From: Pelobacter sp. | GTDB taxonomy: Bacteria; Desulfobacterota; Desulfuromonadia; Geobacterales; Pseudopelobacteraceae | Reading direction: 5' to 3' | DNA: 64,000 bases | Assembly: GCA_030824515.1 (NCBI GenBank) | Contig: JAVBXN010000011.1 | Location: 39,814 to 103,813 of the forward strand | Shown: positions 36,889-46,841 of the stretch, piece by piece | How positions within the stretch are numbered: position 1 is the first letter of the stretch | Layout: the number at the start of each line of letters is the position of its first letter | Made by a program: the position numbers and the translations under genes | The notes under the pieces: generated by a model | Database searches by the model: none | What the model saw: the letters and a program-made list of their open reading frames with translations, nothing else | Told to the model about the DNA's origin: nothing

Positions 36889-37149
36889 ATGGAATTTCAA
36901 GAAACCGAAACCGTAGAGCTGAAGAAATCCACCTCCGAACTGAAAGAGGCGGTGATCTCTATTGTGGCGATGCTGAACAAGCACCAGCGGGGTGAAGTTA
37001 TCTTTGGCATCCGAAGCGATGGTATTGCCGGAGTCATCGGGAAGTCTCTCAGCGCCGTTGAACGTGCCTGTTCCAAACTCGTCAAATCGGGCAGGTTGCG
37101 GTTTGTTGGTCCCAAAAAAGGCGGGTGCTGGGAAGTTGTTAAAGCATGA
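36889..37149 (+). pseudogene. AlbA_2/Schlafen-like ATP-binding regulator with large internal deletion
   Basis: The 86-residue product joins the first 45 residues of an AlbA_2-type domain (ETVELKKSTSELKEAV, VIFGIRSDG) to the terminal winged helix of the same kind of protein (IGKSLSAVERACSKLVKSGR, GPKKGGCWEVV). Full-length relatives have several hundred residues between these parts. The frame is intact, so a small HTH protein may still be made, but the arrangement reads as a remnant. Confidence 0.65.
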
Positions 37150-37233
37150 CCATCAGGCAGAACAGCAGCATTGATACAGCATTCAGGAGACATTGATCAC
37201 CCTATTTTTCGTTAAACCAGGAGTAATTCAATT

Positions 37234-40200
37234 ATGGATTACCGTTTCTTTGAGCAGCCAATCCTCAATTCACCATATGAATACCCAGCTCGACACTGGG
37301 AGTTAGATCCATCAGGTCAACCGACTCAGCAGATTCTCGATAAACGACGCCGTGCAGAATTCATTACTCCAATTCCCAAACCCAAAAAACGCAGGGCGGC
37401 TCCAGCAGATCAGCAAGGGTTTGTATTCGACGAAGGTAAAGGCCTTTCAACCAAGGATCAGCAGTACGACCCCACCTCGATAATCAATGAACTCCGCCGC
37501 CATGTAGATCAATGGCGCACTATTCCCAACCCCAATCATTGGCAGGTCACACCCGAAACAGTTCGTCTTTTGCAGCACTGGCGTCACCACAAATTTAATG
37601 GTGTGCGACCGTTCTTCTGCCAGGTGGAGGCTATCGAGACAGCTATCTGGCTGACAGAGGTTGCTCCAAATATTAAAGACGGCAAGAAGTTTATCGAACA
37701 CCTGGCCAATGCCAACAATGACGCCAATCCTGAGTTAATGCGCCTGGCGCTAAAGCTTGCTACCGGTGCAGGCAAGACGACCGTCATGGCCATGCTGATT
37801 GCCTGGCAGACCATCAATTCAGTCCGGCGTCCTACCAGCAAGCGCTTTACCCGTGGCTTTCTGATCGTTGCTCCTGGATTGACGATCCGTGATCGTTTGC
37901 GGGTACTGCAACCCAACGATCCTGACAGCTATTACCAGAGCCGTGAGATAGTTCCCAGTGATATGCTGGATGACCTTGATCGGGCGAAGATTGTTATCAC
38001 CAATTACCACGCATTCAAGCTACGCGAGCGGATGGAGCTATCCAAAGGTGGCCGCCTGCTGCTGCAAGGTCGCGGCGGCGAAGAGCTGAATACGTTGGAA
38101 ACTGAAGGTCAGATGCTTCAGCGGGTAATGCCTGATCTGATGGGACTGAAAAATGTCATGGTCCTGAATGATGAGGCGCACCATTGCTATCGTGAGAAGC
38201 CAAATCATGATGATGAAGATGATGACTTAACCGGCGATGACAAGAAGGAAGCTGAGAAGAATAATGAAGCAGCCCGTCTCTGGATCACGGGCCTGGAGAT
38301 CGTCAATCGCAAGCTGGGGCTCAATCGGGTTATTGATCTATCGGCGACTCCGTTCTTTCTGAGCGGCTCAGGTTATGCCGAGGGTACGCTTTTCCCATGG
38401 ACTATGAGTGACTTCTCGCTGATGGACGCCATCGAATGTGGCATCGTCAAGTTACCTCGTGTCCCGGTAGCGGATAATATCCCCGGTGGCGATATGCCCA
38501 AGTTCCGCAACCTGTGGGAGCATATCCGTAAACGGATGCCCAAGAAAGGCCGTGGCAAAGGTAATGCTCTTGATCCGTTAAGCATCCCGGTCGAACTCCA
38601 AACTGCACTGGAGGCGCTCTACGGCCATTACGAAAAGACCTACAACCTCTGGGAGCAGAGCGGTATCAAGGTGCCACCCTGCTTTATTGTTGTCTGCAAT
38701 AACACCTCAACATCCAAACTGGTCTATGATTACATTTCCGGTTTTCAGCGTGAGAACGAAGATGGTTCCACCACTCTGGAAAATGGCCGGTTGGCCCTTT
38801 TCCGTAACTTTGATGAGCATGGTAACGCAATCCCCCGCCCCCGCACGTTGCTGATTGACAGTGAGCAACTGGAGTCAGGCGATGCTCTTGATGATAACTT
38901 CCGTAAGATGGCTGATGATGAGATTGAACGTTTCCGCCGCGAGATCATCGAACGTACCGGTGATCGCCGTCAGGCCGAGAACCTTACTGATCAGGAGCTG
39001 TTGCGTGAAGTAATGAACACTGTCGGCAAGAGAGACCGCCTGGGCGAATCAATCCGCTGCGTTGTTTCGGTTTCCATGCTTACTGAGGGTTGGGATACCA
39101 ACACGGTCACCCATGTTCTGGGTGTACGTGCCTTTGGCACACAACTATTGTGCGAACAGGTTATTGGTCGTGCGTTGCGTCGCCAGTCATACGATTTGAA
39201 TGAGGATGGACTGTTCAATGTAGAATATGCCGATGTTCTCGGCATTCCGTTCGACTTCACCGCCAAACCTGTTATTGCACCGCCACAGCCACCACGCGAA
39301 ACTATCCATGTCAAGGCAGTCCGACCGGATCGTGACCCACTCGAAATCCAGTTCCCTCGTGTTGCCGGTTATCGGGTGGAGCTACCAGAGGAACGACTGA
39401 CAGCAGAGTTCAACGCCGATTCGGTCCTGGAGCTGAATCCGGACATCGTGGGGCCATCAATTACCCAAAACTCCGGTATTATCGGCGAATCAGTGGATCT
39501 CAGCCTTGCACATCTGGGCGATATGCGCCGCTCGACGTTACTGTTCCATGTCACTCAGCGGTTGCTGTACACCAAATGGCGTGATCCCGGTGAGGATGCC
39601 AAGCTGCACCTGTTCGGTCAGCTCAAACGGATTACCAAAGAGTGGCTCGATACCTGCCTGGTATGCACTGGTGGTACTTATCCAGCACAGCTCATATATC
39701 AGGAGTTAGCGGATATGGCTTGTGAGAGGATTACTGCTGGCATTACCCGTGCTCTTGTTGGCGAGAGGCCGATCAAGGCGATGCTTGACGCTTACAATCC
39801 ATCCGGCTCCAGTATGTATGTCAATTTCAATACATCAAAAAAAGACCGTTGGGAAACCGACGCTCGTCGTAGCCATGTCAACTGGGTCATTCTGGATAGT
39901 GACTGGGAAGCAGAATTTTGCCGTGTAGCTGAAGCACATCCAAAGGTTGTGGCATACGTCAAGAACCATAACCTGGGGCTGGAAGTACCCTACCGTTATG
40001 GCTCTGAGACACGCAAATACCTCCCCGACTTCATTGTGAAGATTGATGATGGCAAAGGTGAAGATGACCTGCTCAACCTGATCGTCGAGATTAAAGGCTA
40101 TCGCCGTGAGGATGCCAAAGAGAAGAAAAGCACCATGGATGTCTACTGGGTGCCGGGAGTGAACAACCTGAAGAACTATGGCCGTTGGGCCTTTGCCGAG

Positions 40201-40299
40201 TTTACTGAGGTCTATCAGATCGAATCTGACTTTGAAGCTAAGGTAGAATCTGAATTCAACAAGATGATCGAAACCTTCACAACTGGAGCCAATGAATGA
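37234..40299 (+). CDS. Type III-like restriction endonuclease subunit (DEAH helicase-nuclease)
   Basis: The 1021-residue protein is an SF2 helicase: Walker A ATGAGKT (176-182), NDEAHH box, DLSATPFF motif III and a helicase C domain with TEGWDTNTV and QVIGRALRR. The C-terminus carries a PD-(D/E)xK nuclease: PD932 in YLPDFIV and E952-I-K954. This is the ATP-dependent Res subunit of a type III-like system and resembles the BPTD_3080-type endonucleases. The methyltransferase gene is 840 bp downstream, separated by a Fic gene that overlaps the end of this gene by 4 bp. Confidence 0.85.
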   Translation: MDYRFFEQPILNSPYEYPARHWELDPSGQPTQQILDKRRRAEFITPIPKPKKRRAAPADQQGFVFDEGKGLSTKDQQYDPTSIINELRRHVDQWRTIPNPNHWQVTPETVRLLQHWRHHKFNGVRPFFCQVEAIETAIWLTEVAPNIKDGKKFIEHLANANNDANPELMRLALKLATGAGKTTVMAMLIAWQTINSVRRPTSKRFTRGFLIVAPGLTIRDRLRVLQPNDPDSYYQSREIVPSDMLDDLDRAKIVITNYHAFKLRERMELSKGGRLLLQGRGGEELNTLETEGQMLQRVMPDLMGLKNVMVLNDEAHHCYREKPNHDDEDDDLTGDDKKEAEKNNEAARLWITGLEIVNRKLGLNRVIDLSATPFFLSGSGYAEGTLFPWTMSDFSLMDAIECGIVKLPRVPVADNIPGGDMPKFRNLWEHIRKRMPKKGRGKGNALDPLSIPVELQTALEALYGHYEKTYNLWEQSGIKVPPCFIVVCNNTSTSKLVYDYISGFQRENEDGSTTLENGRLALFRNFDEHGNAIPRPRTLLIDSEQLESGDALDDNFRKMADDEIERFRREIIERTGDRRQAENLTDQELLREVMNTVGKRDRLGESIRCVVSVSMLTEGWDTNTVTHVLGVRAFGTQLLCEQVIGRALRRQSYDLNEDGLFNVEYADVLGIPFDFTAKPVIAPPQPPRETIHVKAVRPDRDPLEIQFPRVAGYRVELPEERLTAEFNADSVLELNPDIVGPSITQNSGIIGESVDLSLAHLGDMRRSTLLFHVTQRLLYTKWRDPGEDAKLHLFGQLKRITKEWLDTCLVCTGGTYPAQLIYQELADMACERITAGITRALVGERPIKAMLDAYNPSGSSMYVNFNTSKKDRWETDARRSHVNWVILDSDWEAEFCRVAEAHPKVVAYVKNHNLGLEVPYRYGSETRKYLPDFIVKIDDGKGEDDLLNLIVEIKGYRREDAKEKKSTMDVYWVPGVNNLKNYGRWAFAEFTEVYQIESDFEAKVESEFNKMIETFTTGANE

Positions 40300-40937
40300 A
40301 ACAGGGTAGCCGTTACGATACGGCAGGACTTGAAGAGAACGAATACGAACCAGGTTCGAATAATTCAGTTCTCAAAAACCTGTGCGGCATTACCACTGTT
40401 GCCGGTATGGAACAGGCCGAGACCCTTGCACTGCTGAAGGCAACGGAAGAAATGTTCGACAGTTTTGATCAGGACCACAGCTTTTCCGCAGAGGACATCT
40501 GTTCAATGCATCGTGCATGGCTGGGCGACATCTACCCTTGGGCAGGCAGTTACCGTCAAGTGATGATGAGTAAAGGTGGCTTTCCGTTTGCGGCACCGGC
40601 ATATATTCCGAAACTGATGGATAATTTTGAAAAGGATATCCTGGCTCGTCATACCCCTTGCCAAGGTGACGATGATACGGTTGCGTTATCACTGGCAATT
40701 GTGCATGTCGAGCTGGTGCTGATTCACCCATTCCGCGAAGGAAATGGCCGATTGTCGCGACTATTGGCAATATTGATGGGATTACAGGCTGGACTGCCGA
40801 TGCTGGTATTCGATGAGATGGAAGGTGCACGCAGAGAAGCGTACTTTGCTGCTGTCAGGGAAGGTTTGGGAGAAGATTACAATCCGATGGCAAACATTTT
40901 CAAGAGGATTATCGAGCAGAGCCGCTCTGAAGGGTAG
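40296..40937 (+). CDS. Fic-domain protein (AMPylase/toxin)
   Basis: The 213-residue protein has the complete Fic active-site loop HPFREGNGRLSR (H144-R155) and the flap segment YRQVMMSKGGFPFAAP. Fic enzymes transfer AMP or other phosphate-linked groups to target proteins. No inhibitory (S/T)xxxE(G/N) motif is seen in it, so it should need a separate antitoxin. A candidate lies antisense at its 3' end. It is coupled by ATGA to the restriction subunit, so it belongs to the RM operon. Confidence 0.88.
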   Translation: MKQGSRYDTAGLEENEYEPGSNNSVLKNLCGITTVAGMEQAETLALLKATEEMFDSFDQDHSFSAEDICSMHRAWLGDIYPWAGSYRQVMMSKGGFPFAAPAYIPKLMDNFEKDILARHTPCQGDDDTVALSLAIVHVELVLIHPFREGNGRLSRLLAILMGLQAGLPMLVFDEMEGARREAYFAAVREGLGEDYNPMANIFKRIIEQSRSEG

Positions 40938-41085
40938 TGCTTTGCTGCAGATTCACTAACTCCTGTGCTGTCATCTTAATCCCTTCGACTGCGGAAGAAG
41001 AAAGAACCGAGCGGAGCAGAGCCTGACGCCGTTTTTCAGGATCAAGCAGGAATTTGTTGGTCTGGCTGAGTGATTGCTGTTTCAT
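40855..41085 (-). CDS. Candidate Fic antitoxin encoded antisense to fic
   Basis: This is a 76-codon minus-strand frame starting MKQQSLSQTNKFLLDPEKRR. Its predicted helix contains SSAVEG, matching the (S/T)xxxE(G/N) inhibitory motif of VbhA-type Fic antitoxins. It overlaps the last 83 bp of fic and ends inside it. No clear ribosome site is present, but TATAAA lies 7 nt before the ATG, so the message may be leaderless. The first 50 residues look protein-like and the tail, inside fic, does not. Its existence is inferred. Confidence 0.5.
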
Positions 41086-41139
41086 AAAGACATTTATACA
41101 TTATTTCGCAAAAAATGTACACCGATAAGGAATTGACTA

Positions 41140-43902
41140 ATGGCAAAAGCACCAACAAAAATTACTGTCGAAACCCTCAATCACGAGGAAGCGACCCGTA
41201 AGAATATTCCCACCGCCGAGCATCAGTCGCTTATGCATGACGCGGACAAAAGTCCGGTACGTATTTCATACGAGCGGCGCAACCGCGATCTTGATCCTCA
41301 GCTTGTATGGCGTGGCAAAGATGAACAAGACTGGTCTGATCTGGTAGTACAGGCACCTCCTCTCTATATTCAGGAAAAAGTTCATCCCAAGGTATTGATT
41401 GATGATCTACTGCGCCAAACCAAAGCTGATGTGAAAGAGACTGAGGCACAGTTTGATCTGTTTTCAGATTTCAACGGTTTACCCAACGAAAACGCTAAGA
41501 CTGAGTTTTATCAACATGACTCTCATTGGGCCAACCGAATGATTCTGGGTGACAGCTTGCAAGTAATGGCATCACTTGCAGAACGTGAGGGGATGCGAGG
41601 CAAGGTGCAGTGCATCTATTTTGACCCACCTTATGGAATTAAGTTTAATTCCAATTTCCAGTGGTCAACTACCAGCCGGGATGTGAAGGATGGCAACTCT
41701 GGTCACATTACTCGTGAACCGGAACAAGTAAAGGCATTTCGAGACACCTGGCGGGATGGAATACATTCATATCTAACTTACCTGCGGGATAGGTTGACAG
41801 TAGCTCGGGATTTATTGACCGATTCCGGCTCGATCTTTGTGCAAATTGGAGATGAGAACGTTCATCGAGTTCGAGCGGTGATGGATGAAGTTTTTGGCGA
41901 AAATAATTTTATCTCAGAGATTGCATTCTCAAAAACAACTGGCTTAACAACTAACTTTTTAAGCAGCAGATTTGACTACTTATTATGGTATTCAAAGTCA
42001 AAACAAAAACTAAAATTTCGTCGTCCATATTTGAAAAAATCGCATGAAGAAGGAACAGCTGACACGTATTCTTGGATAAGAAATATTTATGGTGAGTACA
42101 GATCATTAACTACATTAGAAAAGGAGAATATGGAAATCCCTGAAGGTTACAAATTTTATAAACCTGCTGATATAACCTCTCAGGGGAATCCCATAGTAAA
42201 TTTTAACTTTGAAGGTAAGCCTTACTCCATAAAGTCAAAAACGCCTCTATCTGGACTTACTAGACTTTCTAAAGCAGGTAGAATTCATAAAGCAAAAAAT
42301 AGTATTCAATATGTCCGTAATATTGATGACTTTGCAGTTATTCAGGTTAATCAATTATGGAGCGATACAGGCACTGGGAGTTTTACTGATGACAAGGTCT
42401 ATATCGTTCAAACTGGTATAAAAACGGTACAACGTTGCATTTTAATGACAACTGACCCTGGTGATCTTGTTCTCGATCCGACTTGTGGGTCTGGTACCAC
42501 TGCATATATGGCTGAACAATGGGGTCGCCGCTGGATCACCATTGACACTTCTCGCGTTGCTTTAGCCCTGGCTCGGACACGCATCATGGGTGCGCGTTAT
42601 TCGTACTATCTGCTGGCTGATTCAAAAGATGGTCAACAGAAGGAAGCAGAAATAACCCACTCAGCAACTTCAAGCCAGCCCACTCGTGGTGATATACGTC
42701 AAGGTTTTGTTTATGAGCGAGTACCTCACATCACCCTTAAATCCATTGCCAACAACGTTGAGATTGATGTTGTCTGGGATAAATATGAAGAGAAGTTAGA
42801 ACCGTTGCGCCTACAACTCAATCAAATATTATGCAAAAACTGGGAAGAATGGGATATTCCCCGTGACGCTGAATGCAACTGGCCAGATGCTGTTAATCAG
42901 CTTCATGCTCAGTGGTGGGAGCAGCGCAGCGCTCGTCAGAAAGAAATTGACGCGTCTATTGCTGCAAAAGCAGATTCTGAATACCTCTACGACAAGCCAT
43001 ATGAAGACAAGAAGAAAGTTCGTGTTGCCGGTCCATTCACAGTGGAAAGCCTATCACCACATCGAACACTGGCAGTTGGTGTAGATGATGAACTAATCGA
43101 CACCGCTGCCGAATCCAAAGAAGGCTACGGCGGAGAACGTGATTTCGTCCAGATGATTCTGGAAAACCTCAAAACCGCCGGGGTACAGCAGGCCCACAAG
43201 GAAGACAAAGTCGCTTTTACTGCGCTTACTCCATGGCCTGGAGATATGGTCTGTGCAGAAGGCCGTTATGAGGAATCAGGAACAGAAAAGCGTGCTGCCA
43301 TCTTCATTGGTCCTGAATTCGGTACAGTATCCCGCCCTGACCTGGTATCTGCTGCCCGCGAGGCAGGCGATGCAGGTTTTGATGTCCTGATTGCCTGTGC
43401 TTTTAACTACGATGCCCACTCATCAGAATTCGACAAGCTTGGTCGCATTCCGGTACTTAAGGCCCGCATGAATGCCGATCTGCATATGGCCGACGATCTC
43501 AAAAACACTGGTAAAGGCAATCTGTTTGTCATCTTCGGTGAACCAGATATCGACATAATCGATGCAGCCGAGGGCCAGGTAAAAGTTAAGGTCAACGGTG
43601 TTGACGTATTCCATCCCAACACTGGGGAAGTCCGCAGCGACGGCGCTGAAGGTATCGCCTGCTGGTTCATCGACACCGACTACAACGAAGAAAGCTTCTT
43701 CGTCCGCCACGCTTATTTCCTGGGCGCAAACGATCCGTACAAATCCCTGAAGACCACCCTCAAGGCTGAAATCAACGAAGATGCCTGGGCATCACTGAAC
43801 AGTGACACCTCCCGTCCATTCGATAAACCGAAAACCGGGCGGATTGCGGTGAAGGTGATCAATCATCTGGGGGATGAGGTTATGAAGGTGTTTCGGGTGT
43901 GA
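41140..43902 (+). CDS. Type III-like DNA methyltransferase (Mod), beta class
   Basis: The 920-residue protein has motif IV DPPY (162-165, YFDPPYGIKF) before motif I DPTCGSGTT (from residue 446), the order of beta-class N6-adenine or N4-cytosine methyltransferases. The region between (about 250-440) is the likely target-recognition part and is visibly more AT-rich. About 350 residues follow motif I, longer than usual Mod proteins. It completes the RM system with the 37.2-kb helicase-nuclease. Confidence 0.88.
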   Translation: MAKAPTKITVETLNHEEATRKNIPTAEHQSLMHDADKSPVRISYERRNRDLDPQLVWRGKDEQDWSDLVVQAPPLYIQEKVHPKVLIDDLLRQTKADVKETEAQFDLFSDFNGLPNENAKTEFYQHDSHWANRMILGDSLQVMASLAEREGMRGKVQCIYFDPPYGIKFNSNFQWSTTSRDVKDGNSGHITREPEQVKAFRDTWRDGIHSYLTYLRDRLTVARDLLTDSGSIFVQIGDENVHRVRAVMDEVFGENNFISEIAFSKTTGLTTNFLSSRFDYLLWYSKSKQKLKFRRPYLKKSHEEGTADTYSWIRNIYGEYRSLTTLEKENMEIPEGYKFYKPADITSQGNPIVNFNFEGKPYSIKSKTPLSGLTRLSKAGRIHKAKNSIQYVRNIDDFAVIQVNQLWSDTGTGSFTDDKVYIVQTGIKTVQRCILMTTDPGDLVLDPTCGSGTTAYMAEQWGRRWITIDTSRVALALARTRIMGARYSYYLLADSKDGQQKEAEITHSATSSQPTRGDIRQGFVYERVPHITLKSIANNVEIDVVWDKYEEKLEPLRLQLNQILCKNWEEWDIPRDAECNWPDAVNQLHAQWWEQRSARQKEIDASIAAKADSEYLYDKPYEDKKKVRVAGPFTVESLSPHRTLAVGVDDELIDTAAESKEGYGGERDFVQMILENLKTAGVQQAHKEDKVAFTALTPWPGDMVCAEGRYEESGTEKRAAIFIGPEFGTVSRPDLVSAAREAGDAGFDVLIACAFNYDAHSSEFDKLGRIPVLKARMNADLHMADDLKNTGKGNLFVIFGEPDIDIIDAAEGQVKVKVNGVDVFHPNTGEVRSDGAEGIACWFIDTDYNEESFFVRHAYFLGANDPYKSLKTTLKAEINEDAWASLNSDTSRPFDKPKTGRIAVKVINHLGDEVMKVFRV

Positions 43903-43981
43903 TTGGCTTAGTGCAAGCGAATCACTGTATGGCCAATATCGTATTTGTAAAATAACTGATTGGTTTCTTTCGGGGAATGCA

Positions 43982-45379
43982 ATGCCTATTGATCTATTTA
44001 CACCAGTTGTTCCAGACGGTGAACAACATTCAAACTACAGAGTGATTACTACACCTGGTTTATACCGACATGAAAGGGATGTTTTATCATCGTGGGCTGA
44101 TGGGTTTGTTGATCGTGATGGCAAGATCGTCAAGGAATTCCAAACCACTTTTAACTCATCATTTTGGGAATTGTATTTACATGCGTCTTTCCGGGAACTG
44201 GGGTTTACAGCCGACTACAGTAAAGAGACTCCTGATTTTATTCTTTCAAGAGACGGTTACCAAATTGTTGCAGAGGCTACTATAGCAAGCCACCCAGAAG
44301 GATATACTGCTGAATGGGAACGTGAAATTTCCAAAGAAGCAATTGAAAAATTGGACACAGAGGAAATTATTGAATTAGCATCGGTCCGCTTGGCAAACGC
44401 ATTGGCGACCAAACATAAAAAATATGTAGAGTCCTATTCCAAGTTAGACCATGTAAAGGGACTCCCATTCATCATTTGCTTGGCGCCGTTCGAACAGCCA
44501 TTTTTCTTTGAACAAAGTGACAATGCTATCAGACGAGTTTTATATCGTTTTGACCGGTATTTATACAAAGATCTACAAGACGACCAAAAACGAGTGATAA
44601 CGGGAGAAGTGTTCTGCGATAGTTTTGTAAAATCAAGTGGCGCTGAAATTGAAATCGGCTTTTTCCGTGATGATCGAATGAAAGAAGTAAGCGCCGTAAT
44701 CTTCAGCTGCTGTGCAACCTTTGGAAAGGTTCGTGCACTTGCAATAGAAACGGATTACCCCATTTTATTTATGGCAAAAAGGTACAACGATGATGGATTG
44801 GAATCATTCCGTATTTGCCAAGAAAAGTCTGAATATAAAGAAACACTACTCGATGGCCTGATTCTTATGTTGAATCCTTTTGCGGAAAGACCCTTCCCCC
44901 TTGATGCTTTCAGAAATCGGGAAATATCAATCCATTGTTTCGATCCGGAAACTGAAAAATATCTTGTCAATTCTCCCCATGGGTTTTTATTCCAGCGGTC
45001 ATGTATGGGGGCTTTCCCTTCAGAGAAATCAGCAGAGCTAAAGAAGAGGGTTCCAGATGGAAAGCCGATGATGCCTCATAATGCACCACCCTGGCAAGAG
45101 GGAGAGTTACACAAGGTTAGTGCATACGTTGGCCCTTTTGAGAAACATTATATGGCCCATTTTAATGGATGGACCATATTAATTGCTCATGATCCATTTG
45201 ACTCTGATTGGGGTGCGCAGGCTATATCTGAGAAAGTTAAGACCATACCTCGTTTTGTGGAGTTAAACGAAAGCGGTAAACCCATACACGTTATGGCAGA
45301 TGAATTTTATGCTACCAAAGAGCAAGCGCTGGGGGCTATTCAATTGAAGATTTCGCAATACATGAAGAGAAAAGGATAA
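43982..45379 (+). CDS. Unknown protein with nuclease-like N-terminal fold
   Basis: The 465-residue protein was not recognised. Residues 60-100 resemble a restriction-endonuclease fold: E63 in SFWELYLHA, D85 in TPDFIL and E98 in VAEAT, with Thr instead of the usual Lys. The rest is mixed alpha/beta. It lies 79 bp after Mod and only 2 bp before the AbiJ-like gene, suggesting a two-gene defence unit. Loss of the catalytic Lys could mean altered chemistry or a structural role. Confidence 0.55.
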   Translation: MPIDLFTPVVPDGEQHSNYRVITTPGLYRHERDVLSSWADGFVDRDGKIVKEFQTTFNSSFWELYLHASFRELGFTADYSKETPDFILSRDGYQIVAEATIASHPEGYTAEWEREISKEAIEKLDTEEIIELASVRLANALATKHKKYVESYSKLDHVKGLPFIICLAPFEQPFFFEQSDNAIRRVLYRFDRYLYKDLQDDQKRVITGEVFCDSFVKSSGAEIEIGFFRDDRMKEVSAVIFSCCATFGKVRALAIETDYPILFMAKRYNDDGLESFRICQEKSEYKETLLDGLILMLNPFAERPFPLDAFRNREISIHCFDPETEKYLVNSPHGFLFQRSCMGAFPSEKSAELKKRVPDGKPMMPHNAPPWQEGELHKVSAYVGPFEKHYMAHFNGWTILIAHDPFDSDWGAQAISEKVKTIPRFVELNESGKPIHVMADEFYATKEQALGAIQLKISQYMKRKG

Positions 45380-45381
45380 AA

Positions 45382-46791
45382 TTGCAACATATCCCGTTGG
45401 ATACATTGCGAGACAGGATTGCACACGCACTGGCGGATCACGTTAAGTCCTACAACATTCCAAGTGTTTGTATAAGGCTTGGACTGGCCCCTGGTGAGAG
45501 TGATGAGGCGCATTGCAGTAAGCGGCTTTATGTGAAAAATCGGCTCATGGATTTTAACAAACAGGATTTGCTAAGGATTGCCGCAGATGTGCTGGGAGAA
45601 GTTGGTGACACAGCGTTGGCTGACACGGTCAGCGAGATGACAGTGCATGCAGACCTTCGCATCACTGACATTACACGCCGAGATTTGCTAAAAACATTAA
45701 ACGAGCTTGGCACACCTCTTTTCGGCGATATCGATCTTTTCGAGGGACTCAACATCATTTCCACTGAACAGCTATCTTATGAAGGGCTCGACAACTATCT
45801 CAATTTCCTGCCGTCGCTTGCAAAGGAGATTGAACAACATTACATCCGAAACGACGACATCTCAAACGAAGATTTGCTGATTAAATGTGGTGCGCTGATT
45901 TGCAGCCAGACTCGTTTCATCGCCTTACTTGAAAAACTGCTCGACCCAGTTATTCGACGCGGCGACGAACAAGCTCATTTGGCCAAATCATTGAACGCAG
46001 TCTTGAAGGCTGATGGTTTCAACGCAGTGGTGGCCGGTGATGTGTCCGGACATCCTATCTATAAGGTGCAGCGGATGGTCGCCGGCGTTGCCGGAGCCCC
46101 GAAGAATCTTATATTCGCCTCGATTAACAACAAGCCAGATCTGTATTTCACCGATGCGATTAACAACAATATCGCTATTCGCAACGATACTGATGCACTT
46201 ATTTACGACCGCTTCCTTGCCGAGTCTGGTCTTCTTTGGGACACACTGGCTGAGTGGTGGCAGGATTGTAAAGGAATAGCTGAACAGAAAGAGGCCAAAC
46301 AATCTCTGTATAAACGGCTTGTGTTATCCGTAAAGGCAACTTCCTCGCCTGGTGAGTTTACATTGTTCGACACTTACTATCGTGAGTTCTCTAAAGTGCT
46401 CGGAGATAAATTCCCGGCGCTCATTCCCCAAGTCTATTTGCATTACGACCCACACACGATGAAAGAACGGGGCAATGACCCAGTGCTATTGCGTCAACGC
46501 ATGGATTTGCTTCTCTTGCTTGACCGTAATGTTCGCATCGTAATCGAGGTCGATGGTAAGCACCATTATGCTGATGGTGATAAGGTTTCGACAGTCAAAT
46601 ATGGGGATATGGCAGCCGAAGACAGACGTCTTCGTTTGATGGGATATGAGCTATACAGGTTCGGTGGATCTGAGTTTAAAGACGCAGTTCTTTCTGATGG
46701 GAAATGCACTGTCGGGCCTGTGGCTAAGCAGGTTGCTATCGACTTTTTCCAGCAATTATTTAAAAAGCATCATGTTGGGGTAAAGTTGTAA
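45382..46791 (+). CDS. AbiJ-NTD-like / DUF559-like nuclease protein
   Basis: The 469-residue protein starts with a segment like the AbiJ N-terminal domains (IAHALADHVKSYNIPSVCIR, CSKRLYVKNRL). It ends with a Vsr/DUF559-type nuclease: D375 in QRMDLLLLL, E389-V-D-G-K393 in IEVDGKHHYA, and RRLRLMGYELYRFG. The start is TTG (45382) after AAAAGGA; the next in-frame Met is 55 residues later. It is probably an abortive-infection type effector, coupled to the preceding gene. Confidence 0.62.
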   Translation: MQHIPLDTLRDRIAHALADHVKSYNIPSVCIRLGLAPGESDEAHCSKRLYVKNRLMDFNKQDLLRIAADVLGEVGDTALADTVSEMTVHADLRITDITRRDLLKTLNELGTPLFGDIDLFEGLNIISTEQLSYEGLDNYLNFLPSLAKEIEQHYIRNDDISNEDLLIKCGALICSQTRFIALLEKLLDPVIRRGDEQAHLAKSLNAVLKADGFNAVVAGDVSGHPIYKVQRMVAGVAGAPKNLIFASINNKPDLYFTDAINNNIAIRNDTDALIYDRFLAESGLLWDTLAEWWQDCKGIAEQKEAKQSLYKRLVLSVKATSSPGEFTLFDTYYREFSKVLGDKFPALIPQVYLHYDPHTMKERGNDPVLLRQRMDLLLLLDRNVRIVIEVDGKHHYADGDKVSTVKYGDMAAEDRRLRLMGYELYRFGGSEFKDAVLSDGKCTVGPVAKQVAIDFFQQLFKKHHVGVKL

Positions 46792-46841
46792 GTCGTGACC
46801 ATGAAGGCGAAGTATGCAGAACGTTGTTAATGGAGACACTC

